DNA of 14,560 nt, from positions 1 through 14,560 of the forward strand of contig JAGFXQ010000046.1 of assembly GCA_017861355.1 (NCBI GenBank). Direction: 5' to 3'. Source of the DNA: Bacillota bacterium (GTDB lineage Bacteria; Bacillota; Clostridia; Lachnospirales; Lachnospiraceae). Numbering within the stretch: the first letter of the stretch is position 1; every line of letters begins with the position of its first letter. Made by a program: the position numbers and the translations under genes. This document shows, piece after piece, positions 14,312 to 14,560 of the stretch. The notes beneath the pieces were generated by a model. The model was not told where the DNA came from and searched no databases. It worked only from the letters and a program-made list of their open reading frames with translations.

Positions 14312-14560
14312 ATGAATTATAGTGAGTGCCGGCATTCCTGCTGTGATGGATGGCCAATTCGAATATCGATGAAGGAGTATTATCGACTTCTTGGGGAAGG
14401 CTGCTCGCCGAAGCTTCGGACAAGACTCGACTGCGCACTAAAACTGTCTTCTTCCCCCTGCTTTAATACATATACATATGCCCAGATAGCGACGGATTGG
14501 CAGGGCATCTGTATGCTTCACCAGCCGGATGGATTATGCGCTCTTCAATCGGAGTTGGGA
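14312..14560 (+). CDS. fliB: flagellin lysine-N-methylase (FliB family), N-terminal part only
   Basis: The first 83 codons of a plus-strand gene that runs off the right edge; family members usually have about 350-400 residues. FliB methylates surface lysines of flagellin. The cysteine-rich N-terminus CRHSCCDGWPIRI (6-18) fits the family pattern CxxxCCxGWxI, and GICMLHQPDGLCALQSELG (65-83) fits the second Cys block that precedes a conserved ELG. These cysteines probably hold a metal or Fe-S centre. ATG 14312 has GGGAG 7 bases upstream. Base composition is clearly more GC-rich than in the EPS genes. The gene is divergent from the EPS locus and probably belongs to flagellar or general genes outside it. 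The call rests on the N-terminus alone. Confidence 0.7.
   Translation, partial: MNYSECRHSCCDGWPIRISMKEYYRLLGEGCSPKLRTRLDCALKLSSSPCFNTYTYAQIATDWQGICMLHQPDGLCALQSELG

Noticed and set aside
1..14560. tRNA, rRNA, CRISPR arrays, insertion sequences
   Set aside because: No cloverleaf, repeat array, transposase or terminal inverted repeats were seen on either strand.

Overview
The window looks like a low-GC Firmicute chromosome, most probably a flagellated clostridium of the Lachnospiraceae type. This is inferred from the AT-rich composition, the strong AGGAGG-type Shine-Dalgarno (SD) sites, the separate membrane adaptor and cytoplasmic tyrosine-kinase-like proteins of Firmicute capsule systems, the LytR-CpsA-Psr protein, and a fliB-type flagellin methylase at the right edge.

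Almost all of it is one Wzx/Wzy-type surface polysaccharide (EPS/capsule) locus on the minus strand, read from right to left. The order of transcription is: LCP-family polysaccharide ligase (13862-12783); a 260-bp gap with a probable second promoter; Wzz/CpsC-like chain-length adaptor; CpsD-like BY-kinase homologue; glycosyltransferases GT4, GT2, GT4 and a core-2/I-branching (GT14-type) enzyme; Wzy-like polymerase; secreted GH16 endoglycosidase with Ig-like repeats; two tandem paralogues of a PP-loop ATPase with a QueC-like zinc site; and a Wzx flippase cut by the left edge. Genes are tightly packed, with 1-4 base overlaps or gaps mostly below 60 bp, so a polycistronic mRNA is likely. The expected pathway is assembly of a lipid-linked repeat unit by the four transferases, flipping by Wzx, polymerisation by Wzy under Wzz/CpsD control, trimming by the GH16 enzyme, and attachment to the wall by the LCP protein. 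No priming phosphoglycosyltransferase and no CpsB-type phosphatase is visible here.

The right end (13863-14311) is a divergent control region. It holds a promoter for the LCP gene with a perfect 12-bp palindrome in its spacer, a minus-strand intrinsic terminator with no gene in front of it (possibly the end of a short RNA), and a plus-strand promoter for the partial fliB gene (14312 onward).

The points most worth a second look are: two PP-loop/zinc paralogues of unknown function inside a polysaccharide operon; a GT2 gene whose only SD-supported start codon is ATA; a GT4 gene with no SD at its ATG but a good one placed for an upstream ATT; a BY-kinase homologue whose P-loop lysine is replaced by alanine; and the orphan terminator/short RNA candidate upstream of the operon.
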